Assembly: GCA_027315045.1 (NCBI GenBank)
Contig: DAHUZS010000113.1
Coordinates: 1-40,994, forward strand
Direction of reading: 5' to 3'
DNA: 40,994 bases
Origin: Acidimicrobiaceae bacterium
GTDB taxonomy: Bacteria; Actinomycetota; Acidimicrobiia; Acidimicrobiales; RAAP-2
The notes below the pieces were generated by a model. The model was not told the DNA's origin and did no database searches. It was given only the letters and a program-made list of their open reading frames with translations. Of this stretch, positions 8,904-16,424 are shown one piece after another; the stretch's first letter is position 1, and every line of letters begins with the position of its first letter. Position numbers and translations under genes: made by a program.

Positions 8904-8939
8904 AATGAAGCCAATGAAGCCAATGAAGCCAATGAAGCC
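8904..8939 (+). repeat. Four tandem copies of a 9-bp unit
   Basis: AATGAAGCC is repeated four times without change (8904-8912, 8913-8921, 8922-8930, 8931-8939). It falls in non-coding DNA between the broken permease and the IS110 remnant. The period is a multiple of three, but no supported gene covers it. It is a candidate for length variation by slippage. Confidence 0.95.
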
Positions 8940-9010
8940 ACCGAGCTGACGCGATTGAGCTTCCCCCGGTCTGGCGGACACCGATCCTGAGGCGGCGAGA
9001 GCTGCCCGGC

Positions 9011-9200
9011 CCTCTACCGATCGGTCATCGTGCGCATGCGTTTCCACGAGCCGGCCATCGCTTACGTTGCCCGCAGGACTGCCGAGGGTCTCCCAAAGCG
9101 CGAGATCGTCCGTTGCCTCAAGAGGTTCTCGGCCCGCGAGATCTACCAGCGAGTCATGACCGACAACAGGCGAAGCAGGCCTCACGAAGAACCGTCTTGA
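9011..9200 (+). pseudogene. IS110-family transposase, C-terminal remnant
   Basis: The frame reads LYRSVIVRMRFHEPAIAYVA, then RRTAEGLPKREIVRCLKRFS and AREIYQRVMTDN up to a TGA at 9198-9200. This is the C-terminal end of IS110/IS116 transposases, including the conserved 'AExGLxKREIxRCLKRxxAREIYxxV' tail. The N-terminal DEDD catalytic part is absent, since the frame is closed just upstream. The fragment is joined almost directly to an IS3 orfB tail. Confidence 0.75.
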
Positions 9201-9409
9201 CATATAGGGGCGTCAACTCGGTGGCCGAGAGCTTCTTTTGGACCCTCCAGCTCGAGTTGTTGGACGAGCACCGCTGGGAGCCCCGCCGGAAGCATGAGTG
9301 GATCGAGGCCTGGTACAACCCGCGCCGACGCCACAGCTATTGCGACATGCTCAGCCCGGCCAACTTCGAGGACGCGTACAGCGCCCGTATCATCGGATCT
9401 GCCGCGTGA
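9201..9409 (+). pseudogene. IS3-family transposase OrfB, C-terminal remnant
   Basis: The frame reads GVNSVAESFFWTLQLELLDE, then RWEPRRKHEWIEAWYNPRRR and HSYCDMLSPANFEDAY, ending at 9407-9409. This is the C-terminal part of the IS3 OrfB integrase domain: ESFF...L carries the last catalytic Glu, and the YNxxRxHSxLxxxSP motif follows. About seven residues normally found between the ETRR-like segment and EWIEAWYN are missing, which suggests an internal deletion. No orfA or other catalytic residues precede it. Confidence 0.8.
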
Positions 9410-9447
9410 TCTCTCCGACCACGAGAACCGGGGCGCTCAGAGGCTGC

Positions 9448-10827
9448 TCATAATGGATGCGCTTGGTTCGCTCCAGTTGTTGGCCCTCCTCGCAGCCTGA
9501 GGTGGATGACAGTGAAGGCCAGGACCGGCGCGAGCAGTACGAGGGTCATGTTCTGGTAGCCGATCGCCGGAATGATGATGGCCCCAAGGATGAGGGGAAC
9601 GATCACAGAGGTGATGTTCCCGGTTCCAAGCAGGGTGGCGTTTACCCGCGGGAGCGCCGTGATTGGCGTTGCCTCTGCGACGAGCGAAAGTGCCAGTGGG
9701 AAGGTCAGACCGTGGGGAATTCCGAGTGCACCCATCGCCAGGAAGAGCGCCCAGGCACCCCGTCCGAGGCCGAGAAGGAGAAGGCCTGCGACTGTCATCG
9801 CGGCTGAGATCGTCAGCAGGCCACGTTTGCGGGTGATCGGTGCCCTCCAGGCAACAGCGGCACGGGCTAGGAAGGAGAGGACGAAGAAGACCGTAAAGCC
9901 GAGCTGGGCTCCGGCAGGACTGAAGCCAAAGCCAACGCGAGCGACCAGGGCTCCAAAGACTGTGATGCCGGCGAACGGCACGCCGTAGAGCAGTTGAGCG
10001 ACGAGTGCCATCCGTCCGGCATGTGTCGAAAGCAGCCCAGACTTCCCCAATTTTCCATGGGGACTTTCCGTCCCGACCGGAGGGCTTATCCTGTCGGGGC
10101 CTATGGCAGCGACCTCGTCGATGGAGACTTCCACGACGAGATCCGCCGTCGTCAGGCCGGAGTCTTGCTCCGCGATGGGCTCGGTTTGGTTGACTCGACT
10201 TGGCTCACTTTGGTGCCGGTGTTGGCTCGCCACGATCACGAGCGGTGCGCCGAGAAGCGGGAAGATCGCGAAGACGACGAAGGGCACCCGCACGGCCTGG
10301 TGGGCGATAGACAAGATGAAGGTCTCGAGAAGTGGTCCAACCGCGAGGCTGATGCTCAAGACGACGGTGTAGATCGCAATCGCGCGCTCGCGCTGACCTC
10401 CGGCCTCCGAAGCGACGGCGTTGAGGAGTCCGGGCATGGTGATCCCACCCGAAGCCCCAAGTAGGACAACTCCGGCGACAAGAACACCGAACGAAGAGGC
10501 GGACGCGAGGACGAGGAGGGACGTAACCAGCACGCCCATTCCCGCCACCGCCGACAAGGCTGCTCGCTGATGTGGGACTCGGCGCGAGAGAAAGAGTGTG
10601 ACCAGCGCGACCATGACTCCGCTGATTGCTCCAAGGGCCCCGATCGCCCCCGACCCAAGGTGGACGGCCTCGTGCGCCAGCAGCGAAAGCGTTGTGACGG
10701 CCATGTTCTGGGCCATTCGGAACGCCGCTGTTCCAAACAGGAGGGCGACAAGGGTTCCACGGCGGAGGAGGCGACCCGACCCTGGAACACCGCCAGTGCG
10801 AGGTTGGCTCCGCGCGATCCATCGCAC
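9448..10827 (-). CDS. Major facilitator superfamily transporter
   Basis: A 459-residue membrane protein with two blocks of about six hydrophobic helices. They are separated by a hydrophilic loop of roughly 80 residues (from about 205 to 285) rich in Gln, Glu and Ser. Helix 2-3 loop residues LSRRVPHQRAAL fit the MFS basic motif position. It probably exchanges or exports a small organic solute. The GTG at 10825-10827 is taken as start; another start a little downstream is possible. It follows the ThDP-enzyme gene in the same direction after 167 bp, so it may supply or remove the substrate of that operon, though the gap leaves room for its own promoter. Confidence 0.85.
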   Translation of the reverse strand: MRWIARSQPRTGGVPGSGRLLRRGTLVALLFGTAAFRMAQNMAVTTLSLLAHEAVHLGSGAIGALGAISGVMVALVTLFLSRRVPHQRAALSAVAGMGVLVTSLLVLASASSFGVLVAGVVLLGASGGITMPGLLNAVASEAGGQRERAIAIYTVVLSISLAVGPLLETFILSIAHQAVRVPFVVFAIFPLLGAPLVIVASQHRHQSEPSRVNQTEPIAEQDSGLTTADLVVEVSIDEVAAIGPDRISPPVGTESPHGKLGKSGLLSTHAGRMALVAQLLYGVPFAGITVFGALVARVGFGFSPAGAQLGFTVFFVLSFLARAAVAWRAPITRKRGLLTISAAMTVAGLLLLGLGRGAWALFLAMGALGIPHGLTFPLALSLVAEATPITALPRVNATLLGTGNITSVIVPLILGAIIIPAIGYQNMTLVLLAPVLAFTVIHLRLRGGPTTGANQAHPL

Positions 10828-10994
10828 CGGAGACGACCATAATGGGGCGCGAACAGGCCGAGAAAACCGCGGACGTCTGCTCAGAGGTGTGCTCCGTCTA
10901 CAACGAAGAACTGGGTGCTTGCCGTTCGGTGACTCCTTCGGGGGTTGGCTCCCGAACGGTCCTGGGCCGTCCGCACTGGTCCAGCTCGCCTCAG

Positions 10995-12626
10995 TTACTC
11001 GCTAGAGATTGCGATCTCCTTTTCGGTCATGAACTCGAGCAGCGCCGGCCGCCCTTCCTCGGTGGCTGCGACGCCACGCCTCAACGCTCCGAGGATCTCG
11101 GCGGGGTCGGTGATGCGCTCGCCGTAGCAACCGAGGGCCTCGGCCATGTGTGCGTAGTTGCCGGTGATCTCGATGGCGCCGTATTTCGCCTGCGAAACCG
11201 GCATCACCGGGATTTCGATCGCCATCGCATGGTTGTTGAACAGGATCGACAGGATGGCGATCCGTTCCCGGGCGGCAGTCTCGAGGTCCATGCCCGTGAA
11301 ACCGATGGCTGCATCGCCCCACACGTTGATGCAAAGGTGCTGCGGCTTGGCCAGTTTGGCCCCCATTGCCAAACCCAGGCCGTAGCCGAGCTGGGTCGTC
11401 TTCCCCCAGCCCAGGTAGCTCAGAGGCGCGACCGACTCCCAGAACGGCGTCATCTGGTCCCGGGGGCTGCCGGCATCGTGGGTGATGATCGTGTGCTCTT
11501 TGTCGACGAGTCCGTTGAGCTCGGCGATCACCCGGTACGGGTTGATCGGGGACTGGGTGCTGGTGAGCTTGGGCTCCCACTCTGCCAGCCACTCCTGACG
11601 CAGTTCGGCGATCCTCTGCCCGACGTCGCGGCGGCTCTCGGCCTTGGCGCGGTCCATCCCCTCCAGGGCGCGGTGCAGCGCCTGGAGGGTCAGCTTGGCG
11701 TCACCCACCAAAGCGTGTTGCACCGCCACGTCCTTGTTCAGGTCGCTCGCGTCGGCGGTGGCGTGGATGATGCTCTTGTCCCGCGGCATAGCGACCCCAT
11801 AGTTGGTGAATGCGAAGCTGCACCCCACCCCGAGGATGACGTCTGCTTCGGCGAGGAAGCGCTTGACCGGGCGGGGATTGGAGCGTCCGCCGCTGCCCAG
11901 CGACAGGGGGTGGGTCTCGGGGAAGGCGCTCTTGCCCTCGATAGAAGTGGTCACCGGGATGTTCCAGGTTTCGGCCAACGTTTTGAGCTCGTCCCAGGCC
12001 TTGGCCCAGTGCACGCCCTGGCCGGCGTAGATCACGGGTGACTGGGCTTGTGCGAGCAGCCTCGCCGCTTCGGCGACGTCCGCGGGGTCGGGGGCACTGC
12101 GGACCGCGAAGCTTGGGGTGTGGACCCATCCCTCGGGGACGTCCTCGTTCCACAGGTCCGCCGCCACCTCGAGCAGGACCGGGCCCGGGCGCCCGTTGCG
12201 GAGTTGGGAGAAGATCCGGCGGGTCACCTCGGGCACCGCTGCGCCCATGGTCAACGGCTCGGCCCACTTAGTCACGTTGCGCATGTTCAGCGTGGAATTG
12301 AAGTTCGGGAAGCGGTGGGCTAGACGCCGGGGATACCCGCCGGGGATGACCAGGATCGGCACCGACTCCGAGAAGGCCTGAGCCACCCCGCCGAAAGCGT
12401 TCTCCGAGCCCGGACCGTGCTGCATGCAGAACACGCCGATCTTGTCGCCCGAGTTCAGCCGCGAGTAGGCGTCGGCCATGTGCAGGCCCACCCGCTCCTG
12501 GCGGACGATGACCGTTCGGATGTCCTCCTCGGCCGCCGCCTCGATGAGCGGATTGACCGGGTAGGCGAAGAGGATGTCGACCCCCTCGGCCTTCAACGCC
12601 TTGGCGATGGCACGTGCGACCTTCAT
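10995..12626 (-). CDS. Thiamine-diphosphate-dependent enzyme (acetolactate synthase/decarboxylase superfamily)
   Basis: A 543-residue protein with the three-domain layout of ThDP enzymes: an N-terminal pyrimidine-binding domain with the activating glutamate E44 (VRQERVGLHMADAYSR), a central domain around residues 185-330, and a C-terminal diphosphate-binding domain with G437-D438-A439 through N464-N465. It likely decarboxylates or ligates a 2-oxo acid; whether it is decarboxylase-, synthase- or oxalyl-CoA-decarboxylase-like cannot be settled. The ATG at 12624-12626 overlaps the stop of the upstream dehydrogenase by four bases (ATGA), so translation is probably coupled. The frame is open further upstream, but only as the overlapping 3' end of that gene. 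Confidence 0.85.
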   Translation of the reverse strand: MKVARAIAKALKAEGVDILFAYPVNPLIEAAAEEDIRTVIVRQERVGLHMADAYSRLNSGDKIGVFCMQHGPGSENAFGGVAQAFSESVPILVIPGGYPRRLAHRFPNFNSTLNMRNVTKWAEPLTMGAAVPEVTRRIFSQLRNGRPGPVLLEVAADLWNEDVPEGWVHTPSFAVRSAPDPADVAEAARLLAQAQSPVIYAGQGVHWAKAWDELKTLAETWNIPVTTSIEGKSAFPETHPLSLGSGGRSNPRPVKRFLAEADVILGVGCSFAFTNYGVAMPRDKSIIHATADASDLNKDVAVQHALVGDAKLTLQALHRALEGMDRAKAESRRDVGQRIAELRQEWLAEWEPKLTSTQSPINPYRVIAELNGLVDKEHTIITHDAGSPRDQMTPFWESVAPLSYLGWGKTTQLGYGLGLAMGAKLAKPQHLCINVWGDAAIGFTGMDLETAARERIAILSILFNNHAMAIEIPVMPVSQAKYGAIEITGNYAHMAEALGCYGERITDPAEILGALRRGVAATEEGRPALLEFMTEKEIAISSE

Positions 12627-13675
12627 CGGTTCGGACCCCTGTTCATCGGGTAGGGCTGCCATCGCTCCAGGTCGGTGCGGGGCAGGACGGTCGGGTTGAC
12701 ACAGCTCATGGGCCACCGGCCCTGCAGGACCATCGCCACCTCGCGGCCGGCGCGGCGGCGGGTCTCGGGCCGCATCCGGGTGGTGGCCGAGGCTACGTGC
12801 GGGGTCACGACGACGTTGTCCATGGTCAGTAGCGGGTTCTCAAGCGCAGGAGGCTCCTGGTCCAGTACGTCGAGGCCGGCACCAGCGATCTCCCCGTTGC
12901 TCAGCGCGTCGATGAGGGCGGCCTCGTCGACGAGTGAGCCACGGGCAGTGTTGATCAGGATCGCCGTGGGCTTCATGCGGGCGAAGGCGGCCGCGTCGAA
13001 GATGCGTTCGGTCTCGCGGTTGTGGGGCGCATGGAGAGAGACGAAGTCGCTCCGTTCCAAGAGCTCGTTGAACCCGACCGGCTCGACACCCTCGGCGGTG
13101 AGCTCTAGCTCGCTGACGTAGGGGTCGTAGGCCACGAGGTGGAGTCCGAAGGCTCTGGCCCGCCGGGCCGTGCAGCGGGCCACGTTGCCGAACCCGTAGA
13201 GGCCCAGCGTCTGGCCGAGCAGGCGGGGTCGGCGGCTCAGGACCGGGCGGGCCTCGAACCACTCACCGCTAGCGGCGAGGCGGGCCATGAGCGGGGTCAT
13301 CCGAGCCACCGACAAGAGGAGCATGATCGCGTGGTCGGCGACCTCTTCGATGAACACGTCCGGGACGTTGGTGACCACGATGCCCGCCGCGGTGGCGGCA
13401 TCCACGTCCACCATGTCGACCCCGACGCTCGCGATGCCGATCACCACGCAACGCTCGGCGGCGTCGATGACCTCCTTGGTGATCCGCATCCCCCACGAGG
13501 TGATGAGGGCGTCCACCTCCCGGGCCCCCTCGGCGAACTCCGTCGAGGTGTCCGCCGGGATCTCGACGATGTTGCCGATCGATCCAAGCGACTCCAGCTC
13601 GAGCGACCAGTCGCGCTCGACGGTCTCGTTGAACGCCTGGCGCGGGAGTCGGATCCCGATCTTCTTCTTTGCCAC
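12623..13675 (-). CDS. D-2-hydroxyacid dehydrogenase (NAD-dependent)
   Basis: A 350-residue protein of the D-isomer-specific 2-hydroxyacid dehydrogenase family, interconverting a 2-hydroxy acid and a 2-oxo acid. The Rossmann motif GFGNVA is at residues 161-166 and is followed by VAYDPY, whose Asp favours NAD. The catalytic set is complete: R245 (NTARGSLVDE), E274 (DVLDQEPP) and H293 (VVTPHVASA). The GTG at 13673-13675 lies two bases after the upstream DUF169 stop. The gene overlaps the downstream ThDP gene by four bases. Its 2-oxo-acid product or substrate could be shared with that enzyme. Confidence 0.88.
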   Translation of the reverse strand: MAKKKIGIRLPRQAFNETVERDWSLELESLGSIGNIVEIPADTSTEFAEGAREVDALITSWGMRITKEVIDAAERCVVIGIASVGVDMVDVDAATAAGIVVTNVPDVFIEEVADHAIMLLLSVARMTPLMARLAASGEWFEARPVLSRRPRLLGQTLGLYGFGNVARCTARRARAFGLHLVAYDPYVSELELTAEGVEPVGFNELLERSDFVSLHAPHNRETERIFDAAAFARMKPTAILINTARGSLVDEAALIDALSNGEIAGAGLDVLDQEPPALENPLLTMDNVVVTPHVASATTRMRPETRRRAGREVAMVLQGRWPMSCVNPTVLPRTDLERWQPYPMNRGPNR

Positions 13676-13677
13676 GG

Positions 13678-14481
13678 TCAACCGGGGTCTTCGAGCGACT
13701 CGAGCAGCTCCTGGTACTTCGGCGGCATGGTCACGGTGGATCGCATGGCGACCGGGATCGGGAAGCGGATGCCGCCCTGGTGGGTCGCCTCGAGCCCGGC
13801 GACGATCTCGCCGGCCCGGTCGGCCGGGAAGGCGAACGCCATCTCGGTGTCCTGGGCCATCCCGAAGATCCGGTCCCCATTGCAGGGCAGGACCACCTTG
13901 GGCTCGCCGGTCTCCATGGTCTGGATGACGAGCTCGGCGCAGTCGAGGCGGCCGCCCGAGGAGCTCTCGATACGGCCGCCGCGGGCGTGGAGAGCGGCGT
14001 TGACCAGCCGCATCACCTGGGCGCTGTTGCCGTAGACGGCGATGATGTTGGGCTCGAAGGTCAGCCGGGAGAGCGGGGCCACACACAGCCGCTCGAACCG
14101 CCCCGCCTCGAACCGCCACGTCGCCGCCTCGAGCGCCTCGGCCGCCTCCAGGTCGCTGCAGTACATGCCGAGGGCGGCCTCTCCGGAGTCGTAGCGAGCG
14201 TTCGGCGAGCGGAAGCCGAAGGAGACCGAGGCGAGCGGGCAGATGACCTCCTCTTTGCCGACGGCGATCGACCAGCCGAAGCGGCGAGCGATCCCGATCG
14301 ACTGGCAGACAATCCAGTGCTCACCGAGATCCCTCGTCGGGATCCGCACACCCTCGGGCACCGGTTCGCCGGGTGAGAGCATCCGGATGCCGAGCGGAAA
14401 CGTGTCGGGCCGGATGAACCTGCTCAGCGCTTCGTCCAGGGCGCGGAACGGGGCGAGCTCATCTGCGGTCGGAGCAGTCAT
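13678..14481 (-). CDS. DUF169-domain protein
   Basis: A 267-residue soluble protein matching the DUF169 (COG2043) pattern: an early PLGIRML segment, a central GKEEVICPLA...FGF stretch with a cysteine, and a later PNIIAVYGNSAQVMRL segment followed by a cysteine-containing ...DCAELV and LPCNGDR. DUF169 proteins have no agreed function; the conserved cysteines suggest metal or cofactor binding. It is the first gene of a tight operon with a 2-hydroxyacid dehydrogenase and a ThDP enzyme. The ATG at 14479-14481 has a possible TATCGT -10 box nine bases upstream and a palindrome about 56 bases upstream. Confidence 0.8.
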   Translation of the reverse strand: MTAPTADELAPFRALDEALSRFIRPDTFPLGIRMLSPGEPVPEGVRIPTRDLGEHWIVCQSIGIARRFGWSIAVGKEEVICPLASVSFGFRSPNARYDSGEAALGMYCSDLEAAEALEAATWRFEAGRFERLCVAPLSRLTFEPNIIAVYGNSAQVMRLVNAALHARGGRIESSSGGRLDCAELVIQTMETGEPKVVLPCNGDRIFGMAQDTEMAFAFPADRAGEIVAGLEATHQGGIRFPIPVAMRSTVTMPPKYQELLESLEDPG

Positions 14482-14490
14482 GGGTCACCC

Positions 14491-14496
14491 ACGATA
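14491..14496 (-). promoter_or_regulatory. Candidate -10 box of the DUF169 operon
   Basis: On the minus strand TATCGT fits the actinobacterial TANNNT -10 pattern and ends nine bases before the ATG at 14481, so the transcript would have an almost absent leader. The intervening GGGTGACCC is itself nearly symmetrical. Confidence 0.35.
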
Positions 14497-14536
14497 GGCG
14501 GGAGCCGCCCAGCTCGCCGGTCCGCTCGCCAGGGCC

Positions 14537-14555
14537 TTTATGGCGCGCCCATAAA
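14537..14555. promoter_or_regulatory. Perfect inverted repeat, likely operator
   Basis: TTTATGG and CCATAAA flank a five-base centre (CGCGC). The repeat lies about 56 bp before the DUF169 start and 35 bp after the end of the epoxide-hydrolase-like gene. Its A/T-rich outer ends stand out in this GC-rich DNA. The position fits a repressor or activator site for the operon. A short terminator for the upstream gene is the alternative, but there is no T-run. Confidence 0.55.
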
Positions 14556-14589
14556 CGGCCCGTGGGCCACCGGTGACCGTCCGAGAGGT

Positions 14590-14973
14590 CTAGGTCGTCT
14601 GGTTCGACCAGGTGGTCAGGTCGAAGTAGTCACGCCAGGCGGCGATCTTACCGCCTCGCACCTCGAACACGCCGGCCACGGGCAGTTCCACTCGCTTGTC
14701 GCCGATCACGAAGCGGTCCACCCGCTCGGTGAAGACCGTGGCACGGTCGTCGGTCGTCGGCAGGCTCGCCATGGCCAAGATCTCGAACTCGATCTCCGAG
14801 GAGCCAGGGACGAAGAACTCCATCACCGTGCGGATGCCCTCATGGCCCTGGACCGGCCCCATCGGCATGTTGTGGTACACGGCGTCGTCGGTGAAGAACC
14901 CGAGCAGCTCGCCGATGTCCCGCCGGGACCAGGTGCCGCAGAAGTCGCGGATCAGCGTCTCACCCTTGGACAC
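14590..14973 (-). CDS. Limonene-1,2-epoxide hydrolase-like protein (SnoaL/NTF2 fold)
   Basis: A 127-residue one-domain protein. The five residues of the limonene-epoxide-hydrolase active site can all be placed: Y33 and N35 (VYHNMP), R84 and D86 (TERVDRF) and D115 (WRDYFD). In that family the Asp-Arg-Asp set activates water to open an epoxide to a diol. I choose the GTG at 14971-14973 because GGAGAG sits seven bases before it; an in-frame ATG at 15063 would add 30 residues with no family support. It is divergent from a P450 gene, which could make the epoxide. A general SnoaL-like role is the fallback. Confidence 0.75.
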   Translation of the reverse strand: MSKGETLIRDFCGTWSRRDIGELLGFFTDDAVYHNMPMGPVQGHEGIRTVMEFFVPGSSEIEFEILAMASLPTTDDRATVFTERVDRFVIGDKRVELPVAGVFEVRGGKIAAWRDYFDLTTWSNQTT

Positions 14974-15178
14974 CGTTCCACTCTCCGGCGAGTCGTTCAC
15001 GGCGTCGGATGGTACCAGGGCGGATCCGACCGGCGTCTCGAAAACGGTGGACCGGCCGACCATCGGGTCCGGCGCGCAGAAGCACTCGAAGCGGTCCGAT
15101 CGTGCCGGTGGGATCCCGGCTCGCGGCCCCTCATCGCTGTGTCCTGTGGGGATCGGGACCCTCGGACCGGGCGCCGAC

Positions 15179-15197
15179 GGTGCCGTAATCTGGCACC
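15179..15197 (+). promoter_or_regulatory. Leaderless promoter with flanking inverted repeat, P450 gene
   Basis: GGTGCC and GGCACC flank GTAATCT. TAATCT at 15186-15191 is a good -10 box, and only six bases separate it from the ATG at 15198, so transcription would start at or next to the A of the ATG. The perfect six-base arms around the -10 make this a likely operator as well. Confidence 0.6.
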
Positions 15198-16421
15198 ATG
15201 GCGATGGCCCCTTCGATCGATCTCCTGGATCCCGCAGCCTTCGACGGCGGGCAACCGCACGACACGTTCGCCTGGCTCCGGGACAACGATCCGGTCCATT
15301 GGCACGAGGAGCCGAACGGGACAGGGTTCTGGGCGGTCACGCGGTACGACGACGTGAAGCTGGTCGGGCACGACGGAGAGGCTTTCTCCTCCGCACGCGG
15401 CATCATGATCCCGGACACCTCGGGCATGCCCAGCGCTGGCGACGCCGTGCCCCGGATGATGATCTCGATGGACGCACCGGACCACAAGCACTTTCGGCGG
15501 CTGGCGGTCCCCGGCTTCATCCCCAAAGCGGTGAAGGAGATGGCGCCGCGGGTCGGGACCCTGGCGACCCAGATCATCGACGGGGTGATCGAGAAAGGCG
15601 AGTGCGACCTCGTCACCGAGGTCGCCGGGCTCATGCCCTCCTACGTGATCGCCGAGATGCTCGGCATCCCCCTCGCCGACGGGGTCGCGCTCTACGACCT
15701 CACCGAGACGATCCACAGCACCCCGGACCCCGACCACCCCGAGGCGGGGATGATGGCGGTCATCGAGATGTTGCAGTACGCGCACGAGGTCTGGGAAGAA
15801 CGGCGAGCCGAGCCCCGTGACGACCTGTCCACGAAGCTCGCCCATGCGACCATCGACGGCGAGCCGTTCAGTGAGCTCGACTTCGGGATGTACTTCCTCC
15901 TCTTGGTCGACGCCGGCGGCGACACGACCCGAAACCTGGTGGCGACCGGTACGCTGGCGCTGCTGGAACATCCAGACCAGCTGGACGTGGTGCGCGGGGA
16001 TCTCGATGGTCGGCTCAATACGGCGATCGAGGAGCTCCTGCGCTGGGTGACCCCGGTCGTGTACATGCGGCGCACGGCGACGCGGCCGACAGTACTAGGT
16101 GGGCGTGAGATCGCGGAAGGCGACAAGGTCGTCATGTACTACGGCTCGGCGAACCGCGATCCGCGTGCGTTCGCCGATCCGGACGTGCTCGACGTCACGC
16201 GCTGGCCGAATGAGCACGTCGCCTTCGGCGGAGGCGGACCGCATTTCTGCCTCGGGGCGCACCTGGGCCGCGCCGAGATCCAGGCGATGCTGCGTCAGAT
16301 CCTCACGCGGTTCGAGGGACTGCGCCTTGCCCAGGATCCAGAGTGGCTACGTTCGAACTTCATCTCCGGCGTGAAACACCTGGCGGTCGAGTTCAGGGCC
16401 GGCTCGCGGGAAGCGAGCTGA
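15198..16421 (+). CDS. Cytochrome P450 (CYP125/124/142-like)
   Basis: A 407-residue soluble bacterial P450. The I-helix AGGDTT is at residues 239-244, the K-helix ExxR is E279-R282, and the heme loop FGGGGPHFC runs from F343 to the thiolate ligand C351. The last strand, SNFISGVKHLAVEF, resembles actinobacterial P450s that hydroxylate sterol side chains or branched isoprenoids (CYP125/142/124 group). It needs ferredoxin and reductase partners, not found in this window. A second in-frame ATG is at 15204. The gene is followed after three bases by an APH-like kinase and is divergent from an epoxide-hydrolase-like gene. Confidence 0.9.
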   Translation: MAMAPSIDLLDPAAFDGGQPHDTFAWLRDNDPVHWHEEPNGTGFWAVTRYDDVKLVGHDGEAFSSARGIMIPDTSGMPSAGDAVPRMMISMDAPDHKHFRRLAVPGFIPKAVKEMAPRVGTLATQIIDGVIEKGECDLVTEVAGLMPSYVIAEMLGIPLADGVALYDLTETIHSTPDPDHPEAGMMAVIEMLQYAHEVWEERRAEPRDDLSTKLAHATIDGEPFSELDFGMYFLLLVDAGGDTTRNLVATGTLALLEHPDQLDVVRGDLDGRLNTAIEELLRWVTPVVYMRRTATRPTVLGGREIAEGDKVVMYYGSANRDPRAFADPDVLDVTRWPNEHVAFGGGGPHFCLGAHLGRAEIQAMLRQILTRFEGLRLAQDPEWLRSNFISGVKHLAVEFRAGSREAS

Positions 16422-16424
16422 CCG

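Noticed and set aside
10842-12041. 399-codon plus-strand open frame
   Set aside because: It is antisense to the ThDP enzyme, rich in Gly, Arg, Val and His as expected for a GC-rich shadow, with no domain.
12623-14119. A 498-residue version of the 2-hydroxyacid dehydrogenase
   Set aside because: The extra N-terminus overlaps the DUF169 gene in another frame and is arginine-rich; the GTG at 13675 fits the family start.
9448-14481. Oxalate degradation operon (oxalyl-CoA decarboxylase)
   Set aside because: No formyl-CoA transferase is present, and the ThDP enzyme cannot be placed in that family by eye.
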